Of a stretch of 14,356 nt of DNA, positions 12,771-14,356 are shown piece after piece. The notes beneath the pieces are model-generated. The model saw only the letters and a program-made list of their open reading frames with translations, was not told the origin of the DNA and searched no databases. The stretch lies in the NCBI GenBank assembly GCA_023252095.1, contig JAHEXN010000051.1:1-14356 (forward strand). The letters run 5' to 3'. Both the position numbers and the translations under genes were made by a program. Within the stretch, counting starts at the first letter, position 1, and each line of letters starts with the position of its first letter. Origin of the DNA: Actinomycetes bacterium (lineage in GTDB: Bacteria > Actinomycetota > Actinomycetes > Propionibacteriales > Nocardioidaceae).

Positions 12771-12911
12771 CACCGCGCGGATCGACGCGTCCGCCCACCC
12801 GGCTGTGCACAGGCCGCGCTCGTCCACAGGCGTGGCCGACGGCCCTGGCGCACGTCCGGGGCCCGACGTAGCGTGCTGGTCAAGGCCCCACTGCTGTTGC
12901 AGACTGAAGGA

Positions 12912-13301
12912 ATGGTGACCGTGGACGCCGAGCAGCTCGTCACTCTCGTGACGTTTCTCGCCACGTCCTTGGGCGTGGTGGCCTATCTGAGCCGCAGCCT
13001 GACCCGCGGTCTCGCGACGCTCGGGGAGCGCATCGACCGGCTCGAGGTCCGCATCGACCGGCTCGAGGTCCGCATCGACAAGCTCGACGCCCGTATCGAC
13101 AAGCTCGACGCCCGCATCGACGGCCTCGACAGCAAGATCGACCGAGTCGAGGCCAGCCTCCGCGAAGAGATGCGCGCCGGTTTTGCGTCGATCGACACCC
13201 GCTTCGTGGCCATGGAGAGCCGCTTCACGACCCTCGAGTCGCGGCTCTACGACCTCGCCACGCGCGTACCGGCGGCCGCCTCACCGCCAGCCGCGTCCTG
13301 A
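12912..13301 (+). CDS. Small membrane-anchored coiled-coil protein
   Basis: This is a 129-residue protein. A single membrane helix at about 8-27 (QLVTLVTFLATSLGVVAYL) is followed by a long charged coiled coil at about 38-117 built from heptads such as RIDRLEV, RIDKLDA and RIDGLDS, then an Ala/Pro-rich tail. No enzyme motif is present. Proteins of this plan often act as structural or scaffolding parts at the membrane; the function here is unknown. GAAGGA (12906-12911) directly abuts ATG 12912, so the in-frame GTG at 12921, nine bases after it, may be the true start and would remove three residues. The gene diverges from the acetyltransferase and converges on the second LLM gene, with 13 bases between stops. 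Confidence 0.75.
   Translation: MVTVDAEQLVTLVTFLATSLGVVAYLSRSLTRGLATLGERIDRLEVRIDRLEVRIDKLDARIDKLDARIDGLDSKIDRVEASLREEMRAGFASIDTRFVAMESRFTTLESRLYDLATRVPAAASPPAAS
13029..13154 (+). repeat. Six 21-bp tandem units encoding coiled-coil heptads
   Basis: Six in-frame 21-base units start at 13029, 13050, 13071, 13092, 13113 and 13134. Units 1 and 2 are identical, units 3 and 4 differ at one base, and units 5 and 6 are more diverged. Each encodes one heptad of the form RID-x-L-(E/D)-x. Near identity of neighbouring units points to recent duplication, so unit number may vary between strains. Confidence 0.85.
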
Positions 13302-13314
13302 CCGTCCTCGCGGT

Positions 13315-14280
13315 TCACGCCACGAGGTCGCGCAGCAATCGATCCGACTCCAGGAGCGCGTCGCGGTCGTGGGTCGACGTCGAGGCCATGAGCTCGTCGG
13401 CACCGGTTCGGCCCTCGAGCTCGTCGAGCGCTGCCCGGACCGTGGTGGGCGATCCGGCCACGGCCTGGTCGAGACCCTTCTCGACCCGCCGCCGCAGCTG
13501 GTCGTTCCAGGGCTGCGACCGGATCGCCGCGACCGACTCCAACGGCGGGAACTCCCCGGTCTGGCGGGAGCGCGCCATGGCCCAGACCTCGGGCAGCGCC
13601 AGCTCGCGAGCCGTGGCGTCGTCGGCCGCCACAGTCACGTCGAGAGACACCGTCACATGGGGCTCGTGGGCGTGGTCGCTCGGTCGGAAGTCGCGCCGGT
13701 ACTCGGCGAGCACTCGCCCGATCTCGACGCCCCACAGCACGGGGCCACCGATCACGACGGGCAGCCCCAGCTGCGCCGCCACCTGCGTCCCGCGGCCGGT
13801 CGCGAGGAGCGAGACGGGCACGACCGGCTCGACGACGGGGTGGGCCGTGACGGCGGCAGTGCCGGTGAGCAGGTGCAGCAGCTCGCGCAGGTCGTCCTCG
13901 TAGGTGTCGGCGTCGGTCTGTCGCAGGGCCTCGCGCACCGGGGCGGTGAACCCGAGCGAACGGCCGATGCCGAGGTCGACGCGGCCCGGGTTGAGCGCCT
14001 GCAGCATCGCGAACTGCTCGGCCACGACGAGCGGCTGGTGGTTGGGCAGCATGACCCCGCCGGACCCGATGCGGATCGTCGACGTCGCTGCCCCGATCGC
14101 GGCGAGCAGCACGGCGGGAGAACCGCTCGCGATGCCCGGGACCGCGTGGTGCTCGGCGACCCAGAACCGCTCGTACCCCGCCTGCTCGGCGTGCACGGCC
14201 CGCTCGACCGACCCGGTGAGTCCTTCAGCCTCGGGCCGTCCTGCACGGGTGCGCGAACGGTCGAGCAGGGAGAGCCTCAC
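13315..14280 (-). CDS. LLM-class flavin-dependent oxidoreductase, group 1
   Basis: This is a 321-residue luciferase-like TIM-barrel protein. It opens RLSLLDRSRTRAG, as in the MsnO8/group 1 luciferase-family oxidoreductases, and has FWVAEHHAVPGIASGSPAVL (39-58), RIGSGGVMLPNHQPLVVAEQ (70-89) and LNPGRVDLGIGRSLG, all standard for the group. It should use reduced FMN or F420-like flavin; the substrate is unknown. No reductase lies beside it, unlike the LLM at 10513-11631. The GTG at 14280 begins the conserved N-terminus; no clear ribosome site precedes it and the nearby ATG at 14285 runs into a stop at once. It converges on the coiled-coil gene. Confidence 0.9.
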   Translation of the reverse strand: MRLSLLDRSRTRAGRPEAEGLTGSVERAVHAEQAGYERFWVAEHHAVPGIASGSPAVLLAAIGAATSTIRIGSGGVMLPNHQPLVVAEQFAMLQALNPGRVDLGIGRSLGFTAPVREALRQTDADTYEDDLRELLHLLTGTAAVTAHPVVEPVVPVSLLATGRGTQVAAQLGLPVVIGGPVLWGVEIGRVLAEYRRDFRPSDHAHEPHVTVSLDVTVAADDATARELALPEVWAMARSRQTGEFPPLESVAAIRSQPWNDQLRRRVEKGLDQAVAGSPTTVRAALDELEGRTGADELMASTSTHDRDALLESDRLLRDLVA

Positions 14281-14329
14281 ACCATCGTCAACCGTGGGTG
14301 CCGTGGCGGTGTTCCCGCACCGATTCGGT

Positions 14330-14356
14330 TCAGCGGTGCTCAGCGAAGAAGCCGAT
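14330..14356 (-). CDS. Possible C-terminal end of another minus-strand gene
   Basis: On the minus strand, eight codons reading IGFFAEHR end in TGA at 14330-14332, 49 bases before the LLM start at 14280. A tail of this shape is common at the end of alpha/beta hydrolases, but eight residues cannot identify a family. It is listed because a same-strand upstream gene would explain the short gap before the LLM gene. Confidence 0.2.
   Translation of the reverse strand: MGFFAEHR

Noticed and set aside
9054..12871. Long plus-strand open frames opposite the AKR, LLM and GNAT genes (9054-10274, 10579-11781, 11438-12871)
   Set aside because: Arg- and Leu-rich shadow translations without domains; the minus strand carries recognisable enzymes with ribosome sites and coupled starts.
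12624..12911. N-terminal extension of the coiled-coil gene
   Set aside because: The extension lies opposite the GNAT gene, is Arg/Ser/Ala-rich and lacks a ribosome site; GAAGGA before 12912 and the membrane helix right after support the short start.
12758..12964. N-terminal extension of the GNAT gene
   Set aside because: It overlaps the divergent promoter and the coiled-coil start, is low in complexity and has no family resemblance; MEPSRPCEIRP fits a GNAT beginning.
13029..13154. CRISPR-like array from the 21-bp periodicity
   Set aside because: The units are contiguous without spacers and encode in-frame heptads.

Overview
The window is high-GC actinobacterial DNA. GC- and GTG-rich codon use, a PadR/HAAS membrane pair, an LLM/FMN-reductase duo of the corynebacterial CE1758/CE1759 type and a proline-rich anchored trypsin-PDZ protease all fit. 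Nocardioides/Aeromicrobium-like bacteria are my guess; nothing here fixes the genus.

Positions 1 to about 6000 look like the tRNA-proximal end of an integrative element inserted at the 3' end of a tRNA-Ser(CGA) gene (6000-6086, minus strand). From left to right it holds: a zinc-ribbon protein running off the left edge (1-317, minus); a regulatory gap with two strong inverted repeats; a two-gene AbiE/MenAT-like toxin-antitoxin operon (500-1917); a stretch with three ACGTACCCCC repeats; a small excisionase-type HTH gene (2073-2267); a tyrosine recombinase with all six catalytic residues (2387-3484); and, convergent with it, a 764-codon RloC-like AAA_13 ATPase with zinc hook (3499-5793, minus) whose GC is visibly lower. 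Between that gene and the tRNA lie tandem TGTGCCCAAA repeats, plausible integrase arm sites, and the tRNA terminator. Both cargo systems belong to families that attack tRNA: MenT/AbiEii nucleotidyltransferases and RloC/PrrC anticodon nucleases. The element may therefore be a small defence island. The second attachment site is not in view.

Positions 6087 to 14356 look like ordinary chromosome: a membrane-anchored trypsin/PDZ protease (6217-7389, plus); a PadR regulator with its six-helix HAAS-type membrane partner (8777 to 7471, minus) and a palindromic operator; and a same-strand minus cluster of a tandem-GNAT acetyltransferase, an LLM flavin monooxygenase, its FMN reductase and an aldo/keto reductase (12757 to 8979). 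Then come a small membrane-anchored coiled-coil protein built from 21-bp repeats (12912-13301, plus) and a second LLM oxidoreductase (14280 to 13315, minus). The last 27 bases may be the end of another minus-strand gene.

There is no gene-free stretch longer than about 210 bases. The points most worth checking are the RloC-like gene and its C-terminal R-x3-E and His motifs, the Shine-Dalgarno-occluding hairpin before the toxin-antitoxin operon, the candidate arm sites beside the tRNA, the protease with an apparent deletion right after its catalytic serine motif, and a perfect hairpin enclosing the start codon of the acetyltransferase.
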